Assembly: GCA_023417785.1 (NCBI GenBank)
Contig: JAEZEH010000137.1
Coordinates: 31,955-95,954 of the forward strand
Direction: 5' to 3'
DNA from: Bacteroidota bacterium
GTDB lineage: Bacteria > Bacteroidota > Bacteroidia > Cytophagales > Cyclobacteriaceae
Length of the DNA stretch: 64,000 nt
The notes beneath the pieces were generated by a model that did no database searches, was not told where the DNA came from, and saw nothing but the letters and a program-made list of their open reading frames with translations. Position numbers and translations under genes: made by a program. This document shows positions 16,576 to 25,330 of the stretch, one piece after another. How positions within the stretch are numbered: the first letter of the stretch is position 1; every line of letters starts with the position of its first letter.

Positions 16576-17952
16576 ATGGAGCTGGCAGAGCTTAAATACT
16601 ATTGCTTTGAAGCGCTGCTCCTGCAACAGGGCTGGATGAAACCGGCATATGTTGGAATTAACCAAGAAGGCGACATTAAGTACCTGTCTGATATCGCACC
16701 GGCCTTCAGCATTGCAATTGAAGCGGTTAAAGGTTTCGCAGTTCCCGGCTTTCCAAATGCACATTCCCACGCGTTTCAGTTTGCCATGGCGGGACTGGCC
16801 GAAAAACATCTACCAGGTTCATCGGATGATTTCTGGACATGGAGGGAAGCCATGTACGAATGTGCATTGACAATGGACCCGGACCACATGGAGGCTGTTG
16901 CCGCGATGCTATACAGCCAGATGGTAAGGAAGGGATATACGCATGTGGCTGAATTCCATTATCTCCATCATGATAAAAAAGGTAATTCTTACGCGAATCA
17001 GGCGGAGATGGGTGAACGATTACTGGCTGCCGCCCAAACGGCTGGAATCAGGATAACCATCATTCCGGTGTTTTATCAGAAAGGCGGGTTCGGAGAGGAG
17101 CCGAGGCCCCGGCAGCGGCGGTTCATCAGCCGAACCGTTGATGAATATCTCACGCTGTTAAAACACTCCGAGTCGGCGGTTAAGAATTACTCGCTGGCAT
17201 CTCTGGGATTTGGGGTACACTCGTTAAGGGCGGTATCCCCAGCCGATGTGAAACGAACGTTTGAACTCGGCCCGCGTGAGCTTCCCTTTCATTTACATGC
17301 AGCGGAACAACTTCAGGAAGTGCGCGACGCTGAAGGGTTTCTGAAGCAGCGACCGGTGTCCTGGTTGCTGGACAACCTTCCGCTAAATAGCAGGTTTCAC
17401 CTTGTGCATTGTACACACCTGAACGACGATGAGGTGAGGCGGCTTGCGCAAAGCGAAGCCAATGTCGTTTTGTGTCCGGGAACCGAAGCAAATCTCGGCG
17501 ATGGAATTTTCCGGCTTGTCGACTTCGCTGATTATTATGGCAACTGGTGCATCGGTACCGATAGCCACATCAGCCTTGATCCGTTGGAAGATCTGCGCTG
17601 GCTGGACTATGCCCAGCGGCTGACGTCGCACAAGCGGAACACTTTTGATGATGCGGCGACCATTCAGTTGAATAAGTGTATTCCATGTGGCCGTAAAGCC
17701 ATGGGCCTTCCCTCCGGAAACTTCTTCGAAATTGACAAGCCCCTCGACGCGGTGGTTTACAATGCAGACGAACCACTCCTCATCCAGGCCGGCGTCGAAA
17801 ATTTACTTCCGGCACTGGTGTATACATCGGCTGCTTCAGCTGTGCTGGGCACTCTGATTGCTGGAAAGTGGGTCTACAGGAACGGCGAAAGTCTGAACGG
17901 AAACGCCATCCGCCTTCGCTTCAAAGAAGCAATAACTGAACTTAATCGATAG
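16576..17952 (+). CDS. hutF: Formimidoylglutamate deiminase (HutF)
   Basis: 458-residue amidohydrolase that converts N-formimidoyl-L-glutamate to N-formyl-L-glutamate and ammonia. Metal ligands are visible as NAHSHAF (His63, His65), a His in FHLHAAEQ, a His in LVHCTHL and an Asp in GTDSHISLDPLEDLRWLDY, the last stretch being typical of HutF. It pairs with the adjacent HutG to complete the ammonia-plus-formate branch. A GNAT gene follows after three bases and may be co-transcribed. Confidence 0.9.
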   Translation: MELAELKYYCFEALLLQQGWMKPAYVGINQEGDIKYLSDIAPAFSIAIEAVKGFAVPGFPNAHSHAFQFAMAGLAEKHLPGSSDDFWTWREAMYECALTMDPDHMEAVAAMLYSQMVRKGYTHVAEFHYLHHDKKGNSYANQAEMGERLLAAAQTAGIRITIIPVFYQKGGFGEEPRPRQRRFISRTVDEYLTLLKHSESAVKNYSLASLGFGVHSLRAVSPADVKRTFELGPRELPFHLHAAEQLQEVRDAEGFLKQRPVSWLLDNLPLNSRFHLVHCTHLNDDEVRRLAQSEANVVLCPGTEANLGDGIFRLVDFADYYGNWCIGTDSHISLDPLEDLRWLDYAQRLTSHKRNTFDDAATIQLNKCIPCGRKAMGLPSGNFFEIDKPLDAVVYNADEPLLIQAGVENLLPALVYTSAASAVLGTLIAGKWVYRNGESLNGNAIRLRFKEAITELNR

Positions 17953-17955
17953 CCA

Positions 17956-18450
17956 ATGCGAGTGCAGATAAGAAAGATTACGCAAAGAGATAATCCTGTA
18001 ATGGAAAGGATCATTAAAGAGGTTATGCCTGAATTCGGGGCAACCTCTCCTGGATTTGCGATCCATGATCCGGACGTATTGGATATGTATGCAGCATACG
18101 ATGCCCCGCGATCGGTTTATTTCGTATGTGATATCAATGGCCAGATTGTTGGCGGCGGTGGCATTGCTCCACTGAAGGGTGGCGACGATACGATTTGTGA
18201 GTTGCAAAAAATGTATTTCCTGCGTAGCAGTCGGAGGAAGGGGTATGGCAACATGTTGCTTCAGGCCTGCCTTCGTGCGGCGAAAGATCTTGGCTACACG
18301 AAATGCTATATAGAAACATTTCACACCATGTCAACGGCGATTTCCGCCTACGAAAAAAGTGGATTCAAACGCATTCCCGCGGCACTTGGAAACACCGGTC
18401 ATTTCGCTTGCGACATGTTCTTTTTGCTGGATCTTGACGCGATGCCTTAA
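17956..18450 (+). CDS. GNAT-family N-acetyltransferase
   Basis: 164 residues. It has the GNAT core: beta-strand segment ICELQKMYFLRSSRRKGYGNMLL, where RRKGYG is the acetyl-CoA pyrophosphate-binding loop, and a later YIETFHTMSTAISAYEKSGF motif. The acyl acceptor is unknown. It follows hutF by 3 bp, so it is likely the distal gene of the hut operon here. The C-terminal four bases overlap the convergent M20 gene. Confidence 0.85.
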   Translation: MRVQIRKITQRDNPVMERIIKEVMPEFGATSPGFAIHDPDVLDMYAAYDAPRSVYFVCDINGQIVGGGGIAPLKGGDDTICELQKMYFLRSSRRKGYGNMLLQACLRAAKDLGYTKCYIETFHTMSTAISAYEKSGFKRIPAALGNTGHFACDMFFLLDLDAMP

Positions 18451-19745
18451 CGCTTAAGAAACATATATTCCAACGTAATATTCAAAAGTCCTTTCAGGCC
18501 GGTAAGCATTCCCTTTTCGTCCATCATGAAATCGGGGGTATGATGTGAGGGCGCTGATGCCGGGTCAACGTCCGGGGGGCAAACACCAACGAAAAAGAAA
18601 AACCCTGGAACCTCTAGCTGGTAGAATGCAAAGTCTTCCGCGCCGGTATCGGCTGGTATTCGTACCACATTACCTTCTCCCGCGGCACGATTTAACGCGC
18701 CAACCAGTTTTTCCGTAATCTCCGGATCATTATACGTTACGGGCGTTTTCCCATCGAAATTCACCTCAGCTTTGGCACCCGCGCTTTCTGCGATGTTCGT
18801 GGCAGTAAGAACAATCTTCTCATGTATGGCTTTCTGCATCCCGCGGTCGAAAGTGCGAATGGTTCCACTTAACTCGACCGTTTCCGGGATGATATTTTCC
18901 CGGATGCCTCCCTGAATCCGGCCTATGCTAATCACTGCAGGCTCTTTGGTTAAATCTATCTGCCGGCTGACGATGGTTTGCAAACCAAGCACGATCTGCG
19001 ACGCGACGACGATCGGATCCACGCCTTTCCAGGGAGCCGCGCCGTGGCTTTGCCGACCCTGGACCTTGATTGAAAACCAATCGGAAGCCGCCATCATTCC
19101 CGCAGGCTTATATCCGATTTGACCGAGCTTGCGAATGGACTGAACGTGCAAGCCGAAAACCGCATCCACCTTCGGATTCTGGAGGACTCCTTCTTTTACC
19201 ATTAATTCCGCCCCGCCTTCTTCCCCGGCTGGCGGACCTTCTTCGGCGGGCTGAAAAATAAACTTGATCGTTCCCTTGAGATCTTTCTTATGGTTTACAA
19301 GGATTTCGGCAACGCCCATTAGGATGGCGACATGGGCATCATGGCCGCAGGCATGCATAACGCCGGTTTCCACATCGTTATATACTGCCTTTTCCCGCGA
19401 AGCGAAAGGAAGGTCGTTCCGCTCGGTCACCGGTAGTGCATCCATATCCGCCCGCAAACCAATCACGGGTCCGGGTTTGCCTGTTTTCAGCAGCGCCACG
19501 ACGCCGGTATGTGCAACACCGGTCGTTACCTCCAGTCCAAGGCTTTTAAGGTGCTCAGCTACATAGGCGGCTGTTTTCGTTTCTCTGTTACTCAGCTCGG
19601 GATATTGGTGTATATGCCGGCGCCATTTGATCACCTTTTCCTCAAGAGAGGAAGCGGCATCATCAATCTTTCGTTGTAAGCTGGTGTTTACCTGAGAAAA
19701 TCCAAGGTTCGAGATAAGAAGGCAAAAAAGAAGGGTCCGTATCAT
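18447..19745 (-). CDS. Secreted M20D amidohydrolase (hippurate/amino-acid amidase type)
   Basis: The ATG at 19745 gives a signal peptide (IRTLLFCLLISNLGFSQ); the frame extends further upstream, but that would bury it. The enzyme has the M20D pattern: MHACGHDAHVAILMG with metal ligands Cys and His, a Glu-rich EEGPPAGEEGG loop, and a C-terminal DTGAEDFAFY segment. Such enzymes hydrolyse N-acyl amino acids or other amide conjugates. With export, the substrate is probably taken from outside or the periplasm. It is divergent from the Rieske protein gene, 73 bp away. Confidence 0.86.
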   Translation of the reverse strand: MIRTLLFCLLISNLGFSQVNTSLQRKIDDAASSLEEKVIKWRRHIHQYPELSNRETKTAAYVAEHLKSLGLEVTTGVAHTGVVALLKTGKPGPVIGLRADMDALPVTERNDLPFASREKAVYNDVETGVMHACGHDAHVAILMGVAEILVNHKKDLKGTIKFIFQPAEEGPPAGEEGGAELMVKEGVLQNPKVDAVFGLHVQSIRKLGQIGYKPAGMMAASDWFSIKVQGRQSHGAAPWKGVDPIVVASQIVLGLQTIVSRQIDLTKEPAVISIGRIQGGIRENIIPETVELSGTIRTFDRGMQKAIHEKIVLTATNIAESAGAKAEVNFDGKTPVTYNDPEITEKLVGALNRAAGEGNVVRIPADTGAEDFAFYQLEVPGFFFFVGVCPPDVDPASAPSHHTPDFMMDEKGMLTGLKGLLNITLEYMFLKR

Positions 19746-19818
19746 GATTAGTTTTTCGTGACACCTAATTTTATCATTTATATTGAAAACGAAAAGAATC
19801 GCTTCGAGTGAGACCAGC

Positions 19819-20139
19819 ATGGAATGGATAAAGATATTTGGATCATACGAAGAAGCGCGGAGCAGAATTCCCGAAGATTCGACTCAGCTGGTGATTGTCA
19901 GGGGTAAACGTATCTGCCTTGCGCGCCACGCTGGCGTGTTTTTCGCGGTCCAGGACCGATGCACGCATAATGGTGAGTCTCTTTCAACGGGAAAAGTAAA
20001 CTTTGCGGGGGAAATAATCTGCCCGTGGCATAGTTATCGGTTCGACCTGAGGAGTGGCAAGGCATGCGATTCCGACGCCCGGGACCTGGAGACCTACCCG
20101 GTTAAGTCAGATAACACCGGCTTTTTTATTGGTTTTTAA
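19819..20139 (+). CDS. Rieske [2Fe-2S] ferredoxin-like protein
   Basis: 106 residues from the ATG at 19819. Both cluster-binding motifs are visible: Cys48-Thr-His50 (RCTHNGESL) and Cys68-Pro-Trp-His71 (CPWHSYRFDL). This is a single-domain cytoplasmic Rieske protein like the ferredoxin or small subunits of dioxygenases and nitrite reductases. No oxygenase gene lies nearby, so its redox partner is not identified. An upstream in-frame start at 19783 is possible but would run into the divergent promoter. Confidence 0.85.
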   Translation: MEWIKIFGSYEEARSRIPEDSTQLVIVRGKRICLARHAGVFFAVQDRCTHNGESLSTGKVNFAGEIICPWHSYRFDLRSGKACDSDARDLETYPVKSDNTGFFIGF

Positions 20140-20203
20140 AATAGATTAACCTTTCTTTTCGTTCGGTATACGGGCTTACATGCACCGCTGAAACTTTTCG
20201 GGT

Positions 20204-21199
20204 ATGAGACACTTAATTTTATCGGTTCTGCTAATCATCGCGGGAAGTAGCCTGAATGCGCAATACCCTCTTTCTGAGAAACAATTCGTGGAGCAGGTGA
20301 ACCTTGCTGGCAATTTTCCGGACAAACTGCTTAGTACCCGTTCCGCAGTCTTTTTTTCTTTCGGGTTTTCCGAAAAGGAACTCAACCAGATGCAGGATTA
20401 TTTTCAGCGGACCGGCATAGATGCTGTCAGTTACTTTGCGCTTGATGTGTTAACTGCCGGGAAAGATGCCACTCGCGGCTTCTACACATTTCTACGCCAA
20501 CGGGAAATAGCAAACTTGGTTTTTGCTGAAAAATTCTCCGATGGCTACCGAATATCGATCACGCCGTTTAATGGTAAGGAGGAAATTCTTACCGCTGGCC
20601 AACCGGCCTGGTCGTACTCACACCGGCTGCTGCTTGAAGCTTTGAAGACCCTTAACCGGGACGCGCTCGCGACATTGAAAAAAGAGAATCTTTTGATCAA
20701 TGAGTTTCCGGAGACCGATCAAACCATTAACCCGATTACGGGTAAGCGAAATGAATTCTATGCCGTCGATATGAAAGTTGATTTGGTTGCTGTACCCAAA
20801 TTCGGTATCGATAGTCTCGATCAAGAACTCGCCAGCATTTTCGAACAACACTTCCCGTTTGAGTACAAACTCGTGGATCCCGGCGTGAGCGAAAAGGAAC
20901 TTCGAAAGCAAGGAATGTTTTATATTTTTTGTTTCCTGCATACCAGGGCAATCGTTGCACGTCAGCTACTACAATACCCGACTTCACCCGCCGAGACAGC
21001 TTACGTGAGCATTACGTTTCCCGGCGACACTCCTCAGGCAAAGAACATTGGATTAAATACGTCCATCTTCAAAGTATATTTCAGGCACATTGACTCGGGC
21101 AACGTCTTTTTGGGCAATAAATGGGATGCCGACACCTCCTGGCAGCAGGCTCTGATCAATAATATCAAGGCAATGAAAGCCGAACTCCGTCTGAATTGA
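20204..21199 (+). CDS. Secreted protein of unknown function
   Basis: 331 residues, not recognised. A signal peptide (about 1-20, ending LNAQ) predicts export. The mature protein is soluble-looking, mixed alpha/beta, with no cysteine pair and no repeats. Notable segments are SAVFFSFGFSEKELNQMQDYF and NPITGKRNEFYAVDMKVDLVAVPKF. A 20-bp gap separates it from the AlkC-like gene, so co-transcription is possible. Confidence 0.6.
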   Translation: MRHLILSVLLIIAGSSLNAQYPLSEKQFVEQVNLAGNFPDKLLSTRSAVFFSFGFSEKELNQMQDYFQRTGIDAVSYFALDVLTAGKDATRGFYTFLRQREIANLVFAEKFSDGYRISITPFNGKEEILTAGQPAWSYSHRLLLEALKTLNRDALATLKKENLLINEFPETDQTINPITGKRNEFYAVDMKVDLVAVPKFGIDSLDQELASIFEQHFPFEYKLVDPGVSEKELRKQGMFYIFCFLHTRAIVARQLLQYPTSPAETAYVSITFPGDTPQAKNIGLNTSIFKVYFRHIDSGNVFLGNKWDADTSWQQALINNIKAMKAELRLN

Positions 21200-21219
21200 T
21201 TTAACCTACTGACATAGGA

Positions 21220-22362
21220 TTGTCAGAAGCCCGACCGAAGTTTGAAAAAAACTTCCTTATGGCCGAATTGCTTAAGCACATGTACAATCCTGTTTTCTTT
21301 GAAAGGATTCTTCCTGTAATGAGTGAGAGCTTACCGCGTTTTAACGAACGCGAATTCATTTATAAAGTTTTTGATGAGCAATGGCCGGATCTGGAGCTAA
21401 AGCAACGGGTGAAAAGGATCGCGACCTCTCTGAAAACCGTGTTACCTGATGAATTCTCGACGGCGGCTTTGCTTCTAGCCGAATTGTCGCGGCGCTTCCG
21501 GCAGGAACGTATTTGCGTACAGGGCTTCGAATTGATCTTTATTCCGGAGTTCGTTGGATTGTTCGGCACCCGGCATGTTGACGAATCATTATACGCTCTA
21601 CGTGAAATTACGCGTCTCGCCAGTGGAGAATTTGCCATACGTTCTTTTTTGAATCTTGACCCTGAAAGAACCATTGCGGAACTGGAGACCTGGGCTATTG
21701 ATCCAGATGAAAATGTACGACGGCTGGCGAGTGAGGGGTGCAGGCCGCGGTTGCCCTGGGGTGCAGGAGTCCCCTGGCTAAAGAAAAACCCAACGCGTAT
21801 TATTCCAATACTGGAAACGCTTAAAACGGATCCGTCACCCTATGTCAGAAGAAGTGTAGCCAACAACTTAAACGACATCGCTAAAGACCACCCGGACCTT
21901 GTTCGCGAATTAGTAAGAAGGTGGAAAGGAATTAGTCCGCTGACGGATGAAATAATTCGCCATGGGTGTCGAACCCTTTTCAAAAAGGGGCACCCGGAAA
22001 GTCTGATGCTTCATGGCATTAATCCAAATATCAAAATGGAGTTGACGGCCTTTCGGTTATCCGATAGAAACATCGGTATAGGCGGGGAGTTACGGTTTGA
22101 TTTGCGTTTAAGAAACCGCGAAAAAAAACCAGCGCGTTTTCGGCTCGATTATGCGATCGATTATTGTACGGCTTCAGGGCGAACTTCAACCCGCATTTTT
22201 CGACTGAATGAAAAATCCGTCGAATCGAATGAGGAGATCTCAATCTCCAGGAAGCAATCCTTCCGGAACCTCACAACGCGTAAACACTTTGAAGGCAAAC
22301 ATACAATTCACATTATCGTAAACGGCATACGAAAAACAAGCAGGGATTTTTTCGTGGTTTAG
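21220..22362 (+). CDS. AlkC-like DNA alkylation repair glycosylase with Ig-like C-terminus
   Basis: 380 residues. The first ~270 residues are helical HEAT-like repeats (for example RTIAELETWAIDPDENVRRLASEGCRPRLPW and SPYVRRSVANNLNDIAKDHP), the fold of AlkC/AlkD glycosylases that remove 3-methyladenine and other cationic bases. The last ~100 residues are beta-rich (LRFDLRLRNREKKPARFRLDY) and match the Ig-like domain known in AlkC, not in AlkD. The TTG at 21220 is the nominal start; ATG at 21259 (MAELLKHMYN) is an equally good choice. Confidence 0.8.
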   Translation: MSEARPKFEKNFLMAELLKHMYNPVFFERILPVMSESLPRFNEREFIYKVFDEQWPDLELKQRVKRIATSLKTVLPDEFSTAALLLAELSRRFRQERICVQGFELIFIPEFVGLFGTRHVDESLYALREITRLASGEFAIRSFLNLDPERTIAELETWAIDPDENVRRLASEGCRPRLPWGAGVPWLKKNPTRIIPILETLKTDPSPYVRRSVANNLNDIAKDHPDLVRELVRRWKGISPLTDEIIRHGCRTLFKKGHPESLMLHGINPNIKMELTAFRLSDRNIGIGGELRFDLRLRNREKKPARFRLDYAIDYCTASGRTSTRIFRLNEKSVESNEEISISRKQSFRNLTTRKHFEGKHTIHIIVNGIRKTSRDFFVV

Positions 22363-22410
22363 CTTTGCAACGCCAGGGGTATCCGAAATTTTTCTACCTT
22401 GACAACACTT

Positions 22411-23622
22411 ATGGCGCGCGCAAATTACGCTGATTTACCGCTGCACTATGGACACGTACCAAAGTGGCTGGCCGAGCGGATGACTTCGCTTGGAGGTGCC
22501 ATAATTGAGGGGATCGTGCAAACATATGGCACATCCGAAGTGTTGCGTCGCATGAGTGATCCGCTTTGGTTTCAGGCATTCGGATGCGTCCTGGGAATGG
22601 ACTGGCACTCGTCCGGGATTACCACATCGGTGATGGGGGCGCTCAAACGTGCCATCAACCCCCTGTCCGGTGAATTGGGGATTTATATCTGTGGTGGCCG
22701 CGGAAAACATTCCCGCAAAACGCCGGATGAGCTTCTCATAGTCGCCGAAAAAACCGGCCTGAATGGAAACGAGCTGGTGCGATCAAGTAAGCTTGTCGCA
22801 AAGGTTGACAATACAGCACTGCAGGATGGGTTCCAGTTGTACCTGCATAATTTCGTTGTAACCCGCGACGGTGAGTGGGCAGTAATCCAGCAGGGTCTCA
22901 ATGACCATTCCGGCATGGCGCGAAGGTATCATTGGCATTCGGAAGCCTTTAAATCGTATATCTGTCAACCTCATTCCGGAGTAACAGGAGAAAATCAGGG
23001 ACTGATCCTTAATCTCACACATGAGGACGCGTCAGTTACCCGTGACACAGTTCTGCAGATCGCTTGTGAGGATCCATCGCGGATTCTGCCCGAGATAAGA
23101 AAAATCGTCATGCCGCGGCACCATGAAGTAACCTCGCGCGATGTCGATTTGAAACGCCTTGGTGCAGTGATCACGCTGGCAGCAGAACTGGAAGTCGCGA
23201 ATTTTGAATCGCTTCTCTTACTGAATGGTCTGGGCCCGAGAACTCTTCAGTCGCTTACCCTTGTAAGTGAAGTTATTCATGGTACACCATCTCGTTTCAG
23301 TGATCCCGCCAGGTTTTCCTTTGCTCATGGCGGAAAAGATGGCCATCCGTTTCCTGTCCCTTTGAAAATCTACGACGAGACGATTTCAACGCTGAAGACC
23401 GCTGTTGAAAATGCACGCCTCGGCATCACGGAAAAATCCAGGGCAATTGAAAAGCTTTCGAAGATGGCACTTGACGTGGAGAAAAGTTTTGTCCCGAACT
23501 ACTCGTTGGATCAAATCATACAAAAAGAAAGGCACGACGCCAGCGCGCTGGGCGGACGAACGGTTTTCGATGGGGCACGGCGTCGTCCACCTCGAAAAAA
23601 CTCACAACTGCGGCTTTTCTAA
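22411..23622 (+). CDS. DUF763 domain protein
   Basis: 403 residues from the ATG at 22411. The start MARANYADLPLHYGHVPKWL matches the usual N-terminus of DUF763 proteins, which is why the upstream TTG at 22399 was not used. Further family features are the WHSSGI, GIYICGGRGKHSRKTP and YHWHS segments. The function is unknown. Placement 48 bp after an AlkC-like repair gene hints at nucleic acid metabolism, but that is only context. It ends in a 21-bp convergent overlap with the MBL hydrolase. Confidence 0.82.
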   Translation: MARANYADLPLHYGHVPKWLAERMTSLGGAIIEGIVQTYGTSEVLRRMSDPLWFQAFGCVLGMDWHSSGITTSVMGALKRAINPLSGELGIYICGGRGKHSRKTPDELLIVAEKTGLNGNELVRSSKLVAKVDNTALQDGFQLYLHNFVVTRDGEWAVIQQGLNDHSGMARRYHWHSEAFKSYICQPHSGVTGENQGLILNLTHEDASVTRDTVLQIACEDPSRILPEIRKIVMPRHHEVTSRDVDLKRLGAVITLAAELEVANFESLLLLNGLGPRTLQSLTLVSEVIHGTPSRFSDPARFSFAHGGKDGHPFPVPLKIYDETISTLKTAVENARLGITEKSRAIEKLSKMALDVEKSFVPNYSLDQIIQKERHDASALGGRTVFDGARRRPPRKNSQLRLF

Positions 23623-24645
23623 TTCGAAGCGGCGACCCTCTTCAAGTGCGATAAACGATCCCTTTATATTCATTTTGGTTAGTGCCATCGAAAGGTCTTC
23701 CACCGGATCTACCTGCGAATCGTCGGCAAGGGGAAAGCTGCCGAAATGCGAAGCAATGCTTGTCCGCGACTTTACATCACAATGATTTTGAACCGCCTCA
23801 TCTGGAGAACAATGAATGGGTGACATGAACCATTCAGGTTTGTATGCGCCAATGGGAATCAAAGAAACATCAATGGGGGAGCAACGTTCACCAATAGTCT
23901 TAAACAAGGTTGAATTGTAACCTGTGTCGCCTGCGAAATAGATGTTGCCAAATTTCGTCCTGAGAAAGAACCCAGCCCACAAGGTCCGATCCCGATCGAA
24001 CATACCTCTTCCGGAAAAGTGCAGAGCAGGAAGGCACGTTATGTTGACGTCGGCGAAAACCTCTTTTCCCTCCCACCAGTCAAACTCAATACAATCTGAA
24101 ACCTGAAGCTGACTCAGGAACGCCTTCACGCCCAAAGGAGCGACAAATAGTGGCTTATGCTGTTGATTAAGCCTCCGTATTGTACCAATATCCAAATGAT
24201 CATAATGGTTATGACTCAGTAAAACCAGATGGATCGGCGGAAGGTCTTCCCACATTATGCCTGGAGGGCGCATTCGCGCCGGTCCGATCCACGAGAACGG
24301 ACTTACGCGTTCTGACCAAACAGGATCGGTCAGCACATTTATCCCGCCAAATTGAATTAGAAAAGTGGAATGATTAACGAAGGTGATACGCAAATGGTCG
24401 GTTATTCGCGACGGCGGAGAACTGGCTGTAAATCTGTGTTCTGTTTTGCTCCACGGTCCCTGCTTTCGTGTGGCGAACCATTTCAGCAGGGAAGAGAAGC
24501 CTTTGGCAGACTGATGGTCCGGATTAAAAAAAAATTTCCCATTGAAGTGGTCGGTTACAGGTCCCCGATAAACCGGTGCGGATAAGAACCATCCAGTCAG
24601 ACCAACAGCGACCACTACGGCAACGAAGATAAACACGAATGTCAT
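23602..24645 (-). CDS. Membrane-anchored metallo-beta-lactamase-fold hydrolase
   Basis: The ATG at 24645 places a membrane helix (MTFVFIFVAVVVAVGLTGWF) at the N-terminus and lies just past the terminator of the upstream gene; the longer frame to 24717 would run through that terminator. The catalytic motif is SHNHYDHLD, with further ligands in LPALHFSGR and YFAGDTGYN. The pattern resembles NAPE-hydrolysing phospholipase D-like and UlaG-like proteins, whose substrates are phosphodiesters or lactones. The substrate here is unknown. Location is probably periplasmic or membrane-bound. Confidence 0.82.
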   Translation of the reverse strand: MTFVFIFVAVVVAVGLTGWFLSAPVYRGPVTDHFNGKFFFNPDHQSAKGFSSLLKWFATRKQGPWSKTEHRFTASSPPSRITDHLRITFVNHSTFLIQFGGINVLTDPVWSERVSPFSWIGPARMRPPGIMWEDLPPIHLVLLSHNHYDHLDIGTIRRLNQQHKPLFVAPLGVKAFLSQLQVSDCIEFDWWEGKEVFADVNITCLPALHFSGRGMFDRDRTLWAGFFLRTKFGNIYFAGDTGYNSTLFKTIGERCSPIDVSLIPIGAYKPEWFMSPIHCSPDEAVQNHCDVKSRTSIASHFGSFPLADDSQVDPVEDLSMALTKMNIKGSFIALEEGRRFELEKPQL

Positions 24646-24658
24646 GACCCTACTGCAT

Positions 24659-24683
24659 AAAAAAAGGAGCCTGCGGGCTCCTT
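24659..24683 (-). terminator. Intrinsic terminator after the paired secreted-protein genes
   Basis: Read on the minus strand, AAGGAGCC and GGCTCCTT form an 8-bp stem with a four-base loop (24664-24683), followed by a run of Ts. It ends the transcript of 24707-25318 just before the MBL gene start. Confidence 0.88.
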
Positions 24684-24706
24684 GTGTGACGATATCAACG
24701 GTTCTG

Positions 24707-25318
24707 TTATTGAACAAGCTTTGCGATCTGGCTCATGGGCAGGCTGTTTGCCCAGCGCGTAATCTCAGCCTCGCTGCAGTTCTCGCCATTAATCGTGATC
24801 AACGTTGAGTTGAGCGGAATCTGAAGGGAGTAGCTCGTTTTGTTCGTTTCGCTATCCAGCGTACGTTGAAGAACCGACTTGTATCCCTGAATTTTAATTA
24901 CTTTTTGTGATCCGTCTCCGGAGTTGCCGATAAAGGGGATTGAGAGAATTGCGTTGATAGACGAAATCAGGGGAGAATTGCTCATAACATCGAGCGTAGC
25001 AGTTTTGTCGCCAGTGCCGTAATCGCGATGAACCAGCACACCCGCTAAACCAGTATTTGCGGTAACATCATCATTCGCGGTATTCGCTGCCAGAGCATCA
25101 AATTTCGCCGGCAATGTCTTGATAAGTTCTTTACCCACCAGAACGTCGATGTCGTTCAGCATTTGCTGCATGGCGAAACGCGCGTCTTCGAGATTGCCAC
25201 TTCCGTAAGAGGAGCGTGCCGTGGAAAGATTTGCCTGAAAATCCTGAGCGTTTGTAACGCCAAGCGAACAAAGAACGACGGCTGCAAATAGTATATTTTT
25301 CATAATTGAATTCTTCAT
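24707..25318 (-). CDS. Secreted protein, paralogue of the upstream neighbour
   Basis: 203 residues with a signal peptide (start at 25318 or at the second Met, 25303). The mature part begins with a helical hairpin (GSGNLEDARFAMQQMLNDIDVLVGKELIKTLP) and then a beta-rich region ending TLITINGENCSEAEITRWANSLP. It resembles the adjacent 262-residue protein in both segments and in spacing, so the two arose by duplication. No named family is recognised. Confidence 0.65.
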   Translation of the reverse strand: MKNSIMKNILFAAVVLCSLGVTNAQDFQANLSTARSSYGSGNLEDARFAMQQMLNDIDVLVGKELIKTLPAKFDALAANTANDDVTANTGLAGVLVHRDYGTGDKTATLDVMSNSPLISSINAILSIPFIGNSGDGSQKVIKIQGYKSVLQRTLDSETNKTSYSLQIPLNSTLITINGENCSEAEITRWANSLPMSQIAKLVQ

Positions 25319-25330
25319 TTTACAGATTGA

